From Volvox africanus (taxonomy: Eukaryota; Chlorophyta; Chlorophyceae; Chlamydomonadales; Volvocaceae): 64,000 nt of DNA. Numbering within the stretch: position 1 is the stretch's first letter; each line of letters opens with the position of its first letter. The stretch lies in NCBI GenBank assembly GCA_030268105.1, contig BSDZ01000015.1:2321501-2385500 (forward strand), in the 5' to 3' direction. The notes beneath the pieces are model-generated. The model saw nothing but the letters and a program-made list of their open reading frames with translations. It ran no database searches and was not told where the DNA came from. The translations under genes were made by a program, and so were the position numbers. This document shows, in pieces, positions 48,634-63,273 of the stretch.

Positions 48634-51600
48634 CTGCGACACAAAGAGACGCAGATGCTCCCAAATGCCAGTGGTTAGCTCCCGGGTTCTCAGTAAAAGA
48701 ATTGCATGAGTTGCTTGCAGACGGCACGGCTGAGTTGTTTGTAAGCGTGGCGCCCTCACGCTCCCCCGGCCCTTCTAGCCCAAAAGCTCGCGATTGACTG
48801 TAGTAATGCAAATTTTGCCTACAAGAACTACAAATGCGCTTTGACTCAAAGAGGGACAAACGGACGTCGGGCTGCGGGAGTGACTAATTTTGGTTTATTG
48901 TCGTCTAGTTCTTGTTGTATGTCATGCGGGTTCATCGATGCACCGAACGTGTATGCGGTCTGCAGCTTAATTACCTGCACAACGATGCAGGGATGTAATG
49001 AGAAAGATTTTTACGGCATTCACCATCCGTACCAGTTCGCCAGCATGGCTCTGCAAACCAAGGCGCGATCATCATCCTGATAAGAGATATTTGCATCGGA
49101 ACGTCTGCGACGCTTTAGCTTATGAGATACTTGCCCACAAGCGCCAAAAGCAGTACTTTCCGCGCTGCTGTGTACGCCCCTCATCATGATAATTGAAGAA
49201 AGTGGATTTCATTAACTGCATGTAATATGCTTAAGCAAAATATCCACATCCCGCCCCCAAATGGAAACAGTGTTTTTTTGTCGGTGCATTCACCGAATTG
49301 TCCAATAGCCTTGGCAATCACATTTACATGTACTTGCACACAAGTTTTAAGGTTATGTAGAAAACCAACAGGAGATGGCAAAATGCACGACTTGTGGTCA
49401 CGGACCTTGCGATTTAATTTAAAGTGCCAGAAGAGAGTAAAATGCTGTAAAATAAAACAGCATTTTAAAGTACATTAAATATGGTCTTCATGTCGCCATA
49501 TAGGCACGGAAGGCAGTGAATCGTTCAATCACGTATTCGCCGTCCCTGCGCGCGTCCCTTCCATCAGAATGATATGGCGTCTAGTTTCTTAGAAATACAC
49601 ACAATCGCTTACTCCTATGACGACGCGATTGTAGTCCCGACGAGCAATCGGAGTTTTAAAAGTGTCAGAATAGCAGTACGTACTTTATGTCAATTCGTGA
49701 CATTAACTCTCAGCCGTACCACGCGATGTTTCTCGAAAAATCCAGTGTCTCGAGAATGGATATTTTTTGTGTACGTATTGTGAAGTTGACTGGATGTGTT
49801 GGCTCGTCGGCAAGATGAGGCGAGACCCGGCCTCACTCTGTACATGCATGCGAAGAGCCGACGTAAGGCGACTCGGTGTTGAAGGCGCTCAATGAAATGA
49901 ATATAGTATATTTTTTCATGTCTCTGCGTGGTTCCGTTCCGAAAGACCACATGAACCGGTTCGAACCTACCTATAATAAACCCTTTCACTGCGGACGGCC
50001 TTAAATGGTGATTGTGTTTAGAATATTAGACGATTAACTATTCTGTATACGTAATTGACTTATGGGCACATGTGGGTTCTATGCTGCGTCATGCGATGGC
50101 TAACGCCGATCGGGCGTGTAGAACGTAAAATGAATCACATGTTCACTGTTTCCCTGGTTTGGATTAAAATGCAAATACCAATTACACATGACATGCAAAG
50201 TGATGTATGCGTTCAGGCTCCGTATGTGCCGTGTTAAATTCATTACATTTCATACTTTGTGTTGCTTTGCGCTGGCGTTGTCCTCAGGTATCAGGTGCAC
50301 AAACTTTCAAGATTCCTTTGCAGAAGTGGATGCCAGCAACCACACCTGTTGGGAGCAGACCTGCACGAGGGAGCAACCAGTTCTGATGCCCTCGAAGCCC
50401 ACCTGCGCAAGTCATGGCCATGTGATAATGAAGGATTGCCCACGCCCTTACCTTCCCAAGGGAAACTGTTGCTTACGTCATGTCTGTCAAGCACGGGACC
50501 CGTCTATGCATCCCCCGCCGTTCCGCAAAACAGCGGCTTGGCTAGGTCAAGAAGGCAGCACTTTTGACCTCGTAACTATGAGCACTTTGCAGCTGCAGGT
50601 GTCCCATGACCAGCAATTTGCTGGTAAGCGTAACCTTCTTCCTGATATATGCAAGGATACATATGTGTGTGAGCGCACTAATCCTGATGGACTATTAAAC
50701 ATGGCAGTGGTGATACTCGTTAAATGCGGGGCGTATGAGCCACGAAGAAGCCATCCTGTGTAAGTTAGGAGTGGCGATGGCCATTCAACCTCGCTAGCAC
50801 CCATAAATCCAAACCGCCGCACGTGTCCAACCCGAAATAAACCTGCACGGAGCAGCTCGCAGATGAGGGCAGCCCAAACTTAAACATATCGCTGCTTCGA
50901 CCCTCCATCAATAGCGGTTGCCTCTGCCAATCCTAAAGCCCACCACACACCAACACACCTGATTATTGGCGGGCAAGCAAATGACAAAGTACTACTGTCG
51001 CACCGAAGCGAAGTCACACGTGATGTACTCCCTACGCCCCTGTGCTAAGCGCATAGGGTGGCAATAGGGCAGCAAGACTGCTCATCCCCCCTTCCTCCCT
51101 AAGCTGCCAACCCGTCGCCAGCTCTGTGCAAATTGGATCCGGGGCCATTCAAGTTCAAAATTGGATCCAATTCTGTCGCACAGTGCGAAGGCTCTGTAGG
51201 AACATGTATGCCACAAGGCACAGAGATCCCAAGTCCGCTAGGCCTGTACACCCAACTCAAAGGCGAGGAAATGGCGACCAAAGTCCAATCAGAACTCTCC
51301 AGGGCTGAGATGGGCTGCTTGCAGCACCAGCTGTGCAGCTTTACCACGCGAACACCGCCGCTCCCTTCACAACACGAGAAGAAAGAGCAATTGAGCAGCA
51401 CAGCGCTCCCCTACAGACCAGCTATCCCCAGTGGCCCGAAGGGGACAAGAGCGCGTGAGATATGCCCAGATAACCGCATACCTCAACGGGCACCATCATG
51501 CATCCTCCGCCCCCATTGGTAGCGTGTCGCCTGCCCCACATCTTCCTTTTGTTCGCTTACGAACTGAGCTTTCTGGGCCCCTTCTTCGCGTCCCCTTGCT

Positions 51601-51648
51601 GTTTGCTTTAGAGACCACCCAGTCAGACGAAACCAGCTATGTGACGGT
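48634..51648. other. region upstream of the RRM gene, mostly unassigned
   Basis: About 3 kb between the first supported RRM exon and the uL3 gene, both minus strand. It should contain the 5' exon and promoter of the RRM gene and the 3' UTR of uL3. On the minus strand, 48,959-48,846 follows a CTGCAG acceptor and reads TAYTFGASMNPHDIQQELDD, then NKPKLVTPAARRPFVPL and TGA. This could be a terminal exon or a 5' exon with ATG at 48,935. A 191-codon plus frame lies at 50,188-50,763. Neither is confirmed. Confidence 0.35.
50188..50763 (+). CDS. unconfirmed Cys-rich open frame with possible signal peptide
   Basis: An ATG-initiated frame of 191 codons with no intron signal used. After a basic start it has a hydrophobic segment (FITFHTLCCFALALSSG) that could be a signal peptide. 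A Cys-rich stretch follows, ending KDCPRPYLPKGNCC and LRHVC, a spacing that recalls the end of von Willebrand type C modules (CP...PGxCCxxC). I do not recognise an ortholog. One frame of this length is expected by chance in a 64-kb window, the frame is T-rich at its start, and it lies between two minus-strand genes. It may well be noise. Confidence 0.15.
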   Translation: MTCKVMYAFRLRMCRVKFITFHTLCCFALALSSGIRCTNFQDSFAEVDASNHTCWEQTCTREQPVLMPSKPTCASHGHVIMKDCPRPYLPKGNCCLRHVCQARDPSMHPPPFRKTAAWLGQEGSTFDLVTMSTLQLQVSHDQQFAGKRNLLPDICKDTYVCERTNPDGLLNMAVVILVKCGAYEPRRSHPV

Positions 51649-54860
<3,212 letters not shown>

Positions 54861-57414
54861 GGCTGCTGCTTTGTGGAGAACAGCGGATGACAAGTGTTTA
54901 TCCACGCTCCCTCCGATCTGTGCAGCAATGTAACAGCCTAAAGTAATGTTTAGAGCGATGCGGTCTTTGTAAAATCTGACCATCCCCGTGAGCTTGCAAC
55001 CAAAGGGACAGGGCCCTACATAGTACGGCAGGGGCATTTGTTCTCGCTGCTCCCGTAATTTGCTGCATTAGAGAATGATAGATATTTTATATAAGCATAA
55101 GCATGTGCTTAATTTTTTATATTGGATGCTTGTTCCCGATCCTTCAGCGACGATATGCACGGACCTTGTGTACACTCGGGCCTACATTTATACGATTTCA
55201 TTACTCACTTCGTTCGTATACATATACAATGAGCACTGAGCAGGTAAAATGCCACTGGGGATACTTGGTGACCTGGTACATTCTGTGCGCCTTAAAGCAA
55301 GGGCTCGATGGTTCCGGTAGGTGTATATGCGAAATTTGAGGCAATTTATATGTAAGAGATCAGTCTCCATTACATAGTAGCTGAGGTTGATTGGCAAGTC
55401 GACGCTATCGGAGGGTCGTCGAGGAAAATCAGGTGCACAGGTTTCTAAGATGCATGAAGCCAGCATCTGTGGAAACTGTAGCGACGAATTCTCAGTCAGT
55501 GTTGGTGAACGGTACCTGGGCGAGTATACGTACACGTGCCGCGCATAAGTACACATGCCGCCCAGGAACGGCGACACTACTCGCGATGAAGGTGGCCGGA
55601 GAAGGATCTCCTGTCGGCGGCCTCGCCAAGGGGAGTTAGCTGCAGCCGTCATGCTGAGCCAGACTGGAGCAGCTTAAGAGCTCACTCTCCAGAAATTGAA
55701 TCCCTTGCCTGGAAGTAGAGGCGCCCAGGGAAGGAACGAAGCACTTAGGGCCAGGGAAGCCGGTTGCAGCATGTACACGAGCAAGAGAATAATTAGCAAG
55801 GCAGGGCGAACCTAGCTGCGTGGGGATTCTTGCCAAGCCTGCCCAGTTCCCGTCTTCCATTCATCCGGGCCCATAGGCCCAACGGTGACACAGGATAACC
55901 CAACAGCAGCAGTGGCTGCCCTCGGCAGCGCATGCTAGGGCCTGTGGACCTCCTAGGAACGGGACAATTGGGTTGAGAAGCCGGGGGGGCATATCCTGGG
56001 ATCAGCGGCATTGATAGAAGTTGAGTGCTGAAACAGGACCTCTTTCAAAGACAGGACGACGAAACAAAAAGCATTGAGGGACCCCCCATCAAGAAGGTAA
56101 ACCTTCCTATGTCCCAGTAGTCGGGGAAAGAAATCCTTATCACGGATCGATCGTCACCACATCGTGCAGTTGTACTGTACAGCATGCCGTACTAACACTT
56201 AGGATGACGACTTTGGCGAGTCTTAGGATCTTTCACCCTTTCCTATGCTGGAAAGTAACAGTACAACACCGAGGACGGAAGATATAAATGTGTTGCTAAG
56301 AACTAACCAACCAATTCAAAAAGGAATTCATGGAACGGAGGAGTTGTAATACGTTATTAGGGTAAAAAAAGAAAGGGACGGAAAATCCGAGAGTAAGCAT
56401 TACACTGGGCAAACACGTCGCCCGTATGGTACATAATGGGGATAGATCTTCCAGTGCCAAGCGCAAGCTCTGTTAGCACGCATGTCACGTACTACTGGCA
56501 TATAGCGTCGGAACCCCCCGGCTACCCATTACGAAATAAGTATCGGTTTGATGGGATTTTCCTTGGCCCATGTCTCCTGAGCCACCGATGAGCCAGGCAT
56601 GTCTTGCTGTCGAAAGGAGCCCATCCTTTGCTTCTCGTTGTGCGGTAACGGGCAAAACGAACAAAACGCGTCACAGAAGGCAGCGGACCCAGGTTGCGCA
56701 CGACAATATACCTGACCTGGCTTGGCCGGCCTGTCCTTGCCTAGGCCAGCCCGGGTCGCCGGGTGGCTCTCGACTACCTCTGACCTCTTTGTGAGATCTG
56801 CAATCACGTCATCGCAAATGTCACCGCCATTACTGCTAACCCCCTCACAACCCTTCACGGCTCCATATCTCTCGGACGGCCCGCTCTACAACACCACAGC
56901 TCCCCGTCCCCTCTTCCGTATCATGTCGCCAACTAACAGTTCGTATTAAAAGGCTTAGTCGGGGCAAAGGAGCAGCATGCGCCTGGAGAAGGGCCCGCAA
57001 GGAGCAGAGAGCCACGCAGCCACCCAGTGAATGTTGATCGTGATGGATCAGCCATACGAGTATCAAGTCATACATCCATATTCCGCAACCCCAACAGTAT
57101 CCACCCAGTTCCAACACATCGCACGACAAAAGTGTGTGTGTTGCAGCAGCGGGAGGTAGCGAGATATCTATCCCAAAATGAAGCGACAGCGGCAGGAGCG
57201 GCTCAAACGCTTATTGTGCTTATTGCACGTGAAGAACGCGTTGGCAAGGAAGAGTACCGTTACAATATCGTCAGCCTAAGTCAGGCCGGGGAGGAATGGG
57301 ACTCTGCTGCCGGTGTGAAGGTACCCTTGCACGAGCATGTGAGCTAGCCTTATCGTGATAGGGGTAGAATGGCTTTACATCACTGTTTGTGTATGTGCGT
57401 GTGTGTGTCGGCCG
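54861..57414. other. region between uL3 and the ankyrin gene
   Basis: About 2.5 kb that should include the uL3 promoter and the 3' UTR of the ankyrin gene, both minus strand. Open frames reach about 154 codons (55,188-55,652 minus) and 109 codons (56,529-56,858 minus), without recognisable motifs or good splice context. No repeats or RNA genes were identified. Confidence 0.4.
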
Positions 57415-60226
57415 TCACCCTGCCTCGCCTCCCGCCGCGCTCTCCTTCATCCCACTCCCACCGCTGTCAGCGCCGTGCCAGGATTGAAAAACTTTGACAG
57501 CAGCACCTACAGGGCGGGGCGGGGCGGGGTTGGAGGCCGAAGGTAAAAGTCGCATGCGCTCCAGCCGTGCCCCATGGGAAGGGAAAGGGAACGGAAAGAC
57601 GAAGGCGTCGGGGTGGGAGGAATTCCGATGATGGGCGACGAGGATGCAGCGGTGCTTGTAGGTTGGTTATGTACATGCCACTGGGGTGGCACTTAATACT
57701 TCTGTCACGATGTGCTGCGTGTCAATGAGCTGCGAATACTGAGGTGGATAAACCAACCCTAGGGTTCACACCCAATTCACACCTAGGGTTGGCATGTATG
57801 GTCGTTAGGGGGACGGCGGCTGCACTTCAAATCCGCGGCAGCTGTAGCGACTGCAAGCTCCCTAGTTTCCCTGTTACCCCCTCGTGATGCACGAACTCGC
57901 ATAACCTTTTAGCATCATTAGCACTTCTCCGGCCAGGCCGCCAGTCTGACCAATCGACATACCTGCGGCGACATATCCCGGATTGCTCCTAAGGACGTAC
58001 AATTGAGGACAACAAATGCCTACCTGACGGGTTGCTTAGCCATCCGTGTGACAACCCCCGGCTGCCCGATCACCCTATCGACACCGACCAAACAACCTGT
58101 CGCACGTTGACCTGGGGTCCTGCCCGCTTTGTCCGCCGCTTCCCCCGCTTCAGGGCACCTCTCCAACAGCAGCCGGCAAACCTCCCCGTGCCCCTGTATC
58201 ATGGGCCGTAGAAAAGGGCCGTCAATAAACGTCCGGCTTTTAAGAATGTAGGAGGACGAGAATGCAAAGTGAGCGGGGCCAGACACTTGCGGCAGGAGGA
58301 AATGGATGCCTGAGGTCCTACTCCGTACGCAACTCCGTACGCATCACACACGCTTGTACGAGATAGTGTAGAGTCACCGCCGTTGCGTCGTTAGCGATAA
58401 GACAGGGGTTACTATCGATGAAGGCATAATGCGTACGCGGCTGTGTATTTGATCGGCATACTGTCACCGTCCGACGTCTGCATCCGGCCATGTAGACCCT
58501 GCCTTACGGCCTCCGTCCTCTATCCTCCCTCCTGACAGATCCAGCCACCAATGGACATGGAGTTGTGACAATGTGGACCCAGCAGCCACACCTGCTACTG
58601 CCACACCTGCTGCTTCGTCTTGCTGCTTTTTAATTTCTTTGCTTGAATGTTCTTTGTTTTTTTGCCTTTCGCTTTTCCTCCGGCCGCTGCCGAAGCTGCT
58701 GTCCAGAACCAGATCGGCGGGAACTCGCCCGCACCAGGAGGCCCCAGCCGCAAACACACGGACACACACAAGCACATACACGCGCACACGCATACACATT
58801 CACACACGCACTCAGAAGCACTCAGACGCAAGTTTCCTCACATCACGCCCAGGGAATCCTCTACCTAACGCGGCTCAGTTCTTCAAGAAAGCTCACCTGG
58901 ACAGCGGCCTTATGCAAGGGCGTCTCAAGGTCACAGTCTGCTGCACGTGCATCCGCGCCAGCTGCCAACCTGACATATCAGCAACAGTGGGCGCGCAAGT
59001 GAACAGGTCCCCATGCATGGGGCAAACATGTCACATCGCACGAGCCGTGCGGATCTTAGATTTTCAGTACTGCAGTCCCGCGATTGTTTTAGTTTCGAGA
59101 TCCCAACCTTCTCCCCAACCCACAGTACCGGTGACTTCGGGTAACCAAGTAAGCCACAAAGGAAGGAAAGAAGAATTGAAAGAAGGAAGGACGAATGGGA
59201 GGGAGAATGGTCTTCCTAAATCTATGTTGGATTCGCTAGGTTTCGCTCCCTGCTAGGTCCTCCAATCAGAGGACCGCGTAGTCATCGCTATTACAACTAC
59301 CCGAATGATCCCAGACTCACAGTCTCTCCACGACAAATAGGTGACCCTGCATGGCTGCCCGGTGCAAGGGTGTTGCACCCATGCCCCGCGTGGCCGCGTT
59401 GGGGTTAGCTCCTGATGTCGCGGGGTGGTGATGCTGGTGGTGCAAAATCGGCTATAACTAGTCATGGGAAGAATCTGGGTTTAAAGGTTATCAGAAAGAT
59501 GCAGGTGGAAGTGGTGATAGAAGGAAAGGCGCCAAGTGGCGCCAAACATCTGTAGTGGCATGACCGGTATACGTGCCGTCAGTCGGGGACCCTTGAGTCT
59601 GTCTCCCGCATCCCTCTCTTTCCCGTCTGCCTCTGTCTATCCTCCCCACCACAAGTCCCCAGAACTAGTGCCCCACTCCTGGCCAGCCGTTCCCGTTCAA
59701 TACCCAACATCGTGCTCTCTCTGTTCCTGGCGCATGGCGAGCTTTCATCTGACAATCTGTATCGGAGTCCGTTACCAGGTTAGCCCGGCTTACCTTTCTG
59801 CAACAACAGCTCAACGGTCCCAAGGTGCCCTCCCCGGGCCGCATAATGCAGAGGTGTATAGCTGCCACCTAGAAGGAGGCAATGCCGCCGACAAGGGAGG
59901 CGGAGGGCGATGTAAGCTTCCGATAGTGGCGCGATACTTGGCGCATAATCCAGAACGCGTAAATGTGAAAATATCTCCGACTATATATGAAGTTCTGTGT
60001 ATTGCTGCTGACCTGACGCAACATCATTGCCCACCGAGGCTGGATTGCGCTGTAGGATTCGGCGCAGCTTGGCCACATCCCCATCCTGTGCTGCTGCGCA
60101 CGCACTTCTGGAGTATTCCAGCTCTTCTATAGATTGTTCGGTGCCTGTTGAGGTGAGCGCACAGTTGCAGGTATCGCGGGTACCATGCTCGCAGGTTGCA
60201 GCCCAGTCAGGGGTTTTCCTAATCAT
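57415..60226 (-). CDS. ANKRD39: ankyrin-repeat protein, ANKRD39-like
   Basis: Six exons: 60,226-60,013; 59,868-59,794; 59,411-59,321; 58,969-58,897; 58,193-58,112; 57,506-57,415. All GT-AG and in phase, giving 208 residues. After a Cys-containing N-terminus comes QSIEELEYSRSACAAAQDGD, which aligns with the start of animal ANKRD39 (SLEEMDFERGIWSAALNGD-like). Ankyrin repeats follow: YTPLHYAARGGHLGTVELLL, ATPLHRAAMQGHLFVVERLL, ETPLHKAAVQGHGEVCRLLL and a degenerate last unit, KAGRTPG. The intron boundaries fall within the repeats. ANKRD39 is a small, poorly characterised protein of about 183 residues; PSMD10/gankyrin is the alternative, but the leader before the first repeat fits ANKRD39 better. 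The terminal exon is the least certain part; its acceptor follows a CCCCG-rich tract. The partner is unknown. Confidence 0.85.
57753..57792. repeat. short inverted repeat with CCCTAGGGTT core
   Basis: Arms CCAACCCTAGG (57,753-57,763) and CCTAGGGTTGG (57,782-57,792) are perfect reverse complements of 11 bp around an 18-bp loop. It lies in the last intron of the ankyrin gene and could form a hairpin in the transcript. Confidence 0.85.
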
Positions 60227-62063
60227 TTTTATAAATATAAACGACGAAAATTAACAGGGATTAGTGAGTTTTGGAAGTATTGTCGAAAACGTATCGGCGA
60301 AATGTATGTTGCAACCTGGTACTCATCTCGAATGAATTAACAGGCCGAAGTAATGAAGTAACATTGCGGAGCTTGAAAGCCATAATTTAAGGATTGCATT
60401 TATAGTATGCTTCCCTGCTTCAAATGTATTTCATGTCTATCCCGTGGTCTAACCGTCACAACCCGACCATCCATGACGTAATCATGTCACGAACGGTCGA
60501 CTGTCGTGCTACAGTGCGAGTCGCACTGTGCGATGCTGCGTAACTGCTGAAATAGATAGTTTTAATCCACTGATTTGATACAAACTCCTGCTGCTTAACC
60601 GCCGCGCAAGGCCTACATCGTGCTACCTCGTGCCCTCTCGTGCGTGGTGCTGTGATGCGTGGTGCTGCGATGGTTTCCCTGGTATTACCTTCTTTTTTAC
60701 CATGTTTTGCCCTGTTATTTTGTGGCCTCCACTGAATCTCGCAATCCTAGTATCAAATGCCGTACACCTAAATGTCGTGGTAGACCTGTGTAGACCACCG
60801 AGGAGAACATCCGCTTCCGGCAGTCGACGGTACATACATCAGATGCGCTAAATTTGCATCAGATGGTGCTAAACCTGGCGTGAAGATGTGAACTTCTTTG
60901 CTTCGTTTCCAGCTTGGTGCTAGGGCGTTAATAGGTAAACCTGCTTATGTCACTGGCGGAGCCTCAGTACCCGGATATTCGATGCAGATGCACTTTAGCA
61001 TATCTGCACTGTGAGCAATATTGCACTGGTACTCTGGCGCCTGCCATTGGAATAAACCCGCTATCTCACGATTCATCCATCTATTCGAAATATCCTGCAA
61101 ACCGTTAGACAGGACACGGCGCTGTGCTGCTGAACTCGCTCGCTCGTCCAGCAGCAGAGCGCCGTAACCTGTCTCACTCTTGGCAGTGTATTTCTCATAG
61201 ACTGCCTGACCAGTGAGATAACTACTCCATATGCTCCTTATGTACGTGTGTGCGCTATGCATCTGGTGTCTTATACATGTTCAACGCAGGTTCACTACTG
61301 CCGGTGCGAAGCATGGCATGGCATGGCATGGCAGCCACTTCGCTCCCACAGTATCGGTTTATTCCAGCACGTTAGGTCTAACAGTCACCGCTGCTGTGAT
61401 ACTGGACGGAATATGTCAAGGCAGTTTCCCTAATTTAATTGCTTATCGGGGGTCAACAGATATGTCCAAAATGTCAAAATTTGTTAGCTGCATTCGAACA
61501 CTTCAACACAAAGCTCCTTGTCAGGGCTCCCTGTCCTGGTTTAGAAGTTCTGAGCGAACGAGGCCAGCATATATGTTAACGATGTGCGGATAGATGCGCA
61601 TCCTTTACTGGCCCGCCTACGGCATTGACAAAATAGTAGGCTCGGAAACCTACCTGGCTGCCCACTCATTTATGCCGCACGTACACCTGCTATCGACAAT
61701 CAAGCAAAAGGAGACCGGCAATGCCGGCGCCAACATTGCAAGGGAGCCAACCCTGCGTTCCATCTATCGGCAAGCACGTATGGGGACGTGAAGTGCCACG
61801 GTTCCCTTAACTCAGCCCCAAACAGTTAGATGTTGAACAATGTAGATAGTAGAAGAGCACCAGATAACCGGTCACAGAAACCCGAGCGATGGATGGATCA
61901 TGCCACAAGGCTATTACACCGTGATATATTTGGTTCCTCCACCTCCATTCACATGTTAACGCGTAACTCACACATAAGCACTTACATTCGCGACACCAAC
62001 GCTTGTAAATGGATAGGAAACTCATACGAAGATCTAGCACCTCTCTAACATAGGTCAGTTCGG
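60227..62063. other. intergenic region, ankyrin gene / RlmN
   Basis: About 1.8 kb between two minus-strand genes: the promoter of the ANKRD39-like gene and the 3' UTR of the RlmN-like gene. It contains a GCATG pentamer repeated four times (61,311-61,330). Open frames reach 139 codons (61,807-62,226 minus, overlapping the RlmN end in another frame) and show no motif. Confidence 0.4.
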
Positions 62064-63273
62064 TCAGTTTTCGCCGCAGCAGCCGGAATCCGTCTCCCCT
62101 GCCATTACCAGCGGCCTCGCAACCGTCCCCGCACCTGTCCCAGCCAGCCGCGCCGCCAGCGCCTCCGGCGGCTTCAGCATTGGTGCGGGCCGGGCACTTA
62201 GATTTACATCGCCTAATTGCCCACAAGCAGCCATTTCGTCGTCCCCCTTGCTGGTGCGAACGGTGCAGGGGCGGTCCGCCGCCAGGAAGACGCCGCGGAA
62301 GACCCGGACCGATTCATCAGCTGACCTGAAGAGAGGAGACAGATTGGAGCGGGGATGGTGGGTGCAGTAAAACTAAAATAATCGCACAAGCAGAAGGGGC
62401 GAACCCAAAAGGCTGCGTTGCACAGTGCATGAAACGTGGCGGTTTTGAGAGTGGTGGTGTGCGGAGCATCCTTGGCCCAATCATAACAGAACTATGGGAA
62501 CTAGATGCTTTGACTTGCCAATGGATACCTCTTACAATGTCCTCCCTGCCAACGTATCAAAATACTCCGTTTCAATTATGCCTTCGCTGATGCTCCCTAC
62601 CTACACGTGAGCCCTAGATGCCTTTCTCCCTCTCCTCCACAGGGCGCAGCTTTGGGCTTTGTCTGTGCACCAAATGGCCATCATATCCACTATGGTTTTA
62701 TATCCTGCTCATCCTTATCCTCGGGCCTAAGCCATTAAAACAACACCCGAGCCACACGCAAGGGCACACCCAAGAGCACCTTATGAAAGGGGTTCCCTCG
62801 TGCGGGTTGAATACGATGAGGTTGACGAGGCAGTAGATGTCGGAGGTGAGGGCCAACAGGCGCTGTGCATCCTCCAGGGTATCATTGACACCCGCCAGCA
62901 ACACATACTCGATCACTACAAAATCGTCACCCTGGAGCCATTCCGTACCGGAAGCACAGCCGACACGGCTCAGCTTTTTGCAATTTTGAAGCAGAGAGAC
63001 ATGTTGCCTGAACTTACGATAGTTTTTAGATTTAGGGATAATACAATGTTTCGAAAACAATAAATCAAATGGCACAAAGCGATGTGTGTGAGTTTGAAAA
63101 CTTTGAAACGAAAAGGGCAAGAGCAGAACAACAAGCGTGCGCCAAGCAGGAATAGACGAATAGATACGGCAAGGTCCTACCTTGCGTTTGTCGTACGGGA
63201 AGGATTCTCGCAGCGCGCCCAGAAGCTGATCGAGTGGGTAGCGGCGATTGGTTGGCACGATCCAGTCACGAAC
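62064..63273 (-). CDS. rlmN: RlmN-type radical SAM RNA (adenine-C2) methyltransferase, C-terminal part
   Basis: RlmN methylates A2503 of 23S-type rRNA and some tRNAs by a radical-SAM mechanism. Three exons are visible: 63,273-63,181; 62,931-62,780; 62,325-62,064. They encode the last 168 residues in closed phases; earlier exons with the CxxxCxxC cluster motif lie beyond the window. Family blocks are VRDWIVPTNRRYPLDQLLGA, VIEYVLLAGVNDTLEDAQRL, VNLIVFNPHEGTPF and TVRTSKGDDEMAACGQLG. The last block includes the conserved resolving Cys that forms the covalent RNA intermediate. A tail of about 50 residues rich in Ala and Pro follows, ending SGCCGEN. In eukaryotes such genes are of bacterial or organellar origin and usually serve the plastid or mitochondrion; targeting cannot be seen here. 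Cfr is the close alternative but is rare in algae. Confidence 0.93.

Noticed and set aside
49950..49975. tRNA-like B box (GGTTCGAACC)
   Set aside because: No 5-bp T stem, anticodon arm or acceptor stem can be drawn around it on either strand; the motif is a palindrome.
58464..58799. 111-codon minus-strand frame inside the ankyrin gene
   Set aside because: The flanking ankyrin exons (ending AAVQ and starting GHGEVC) join directly in phase 0, so this is intron, partly CA repeat.
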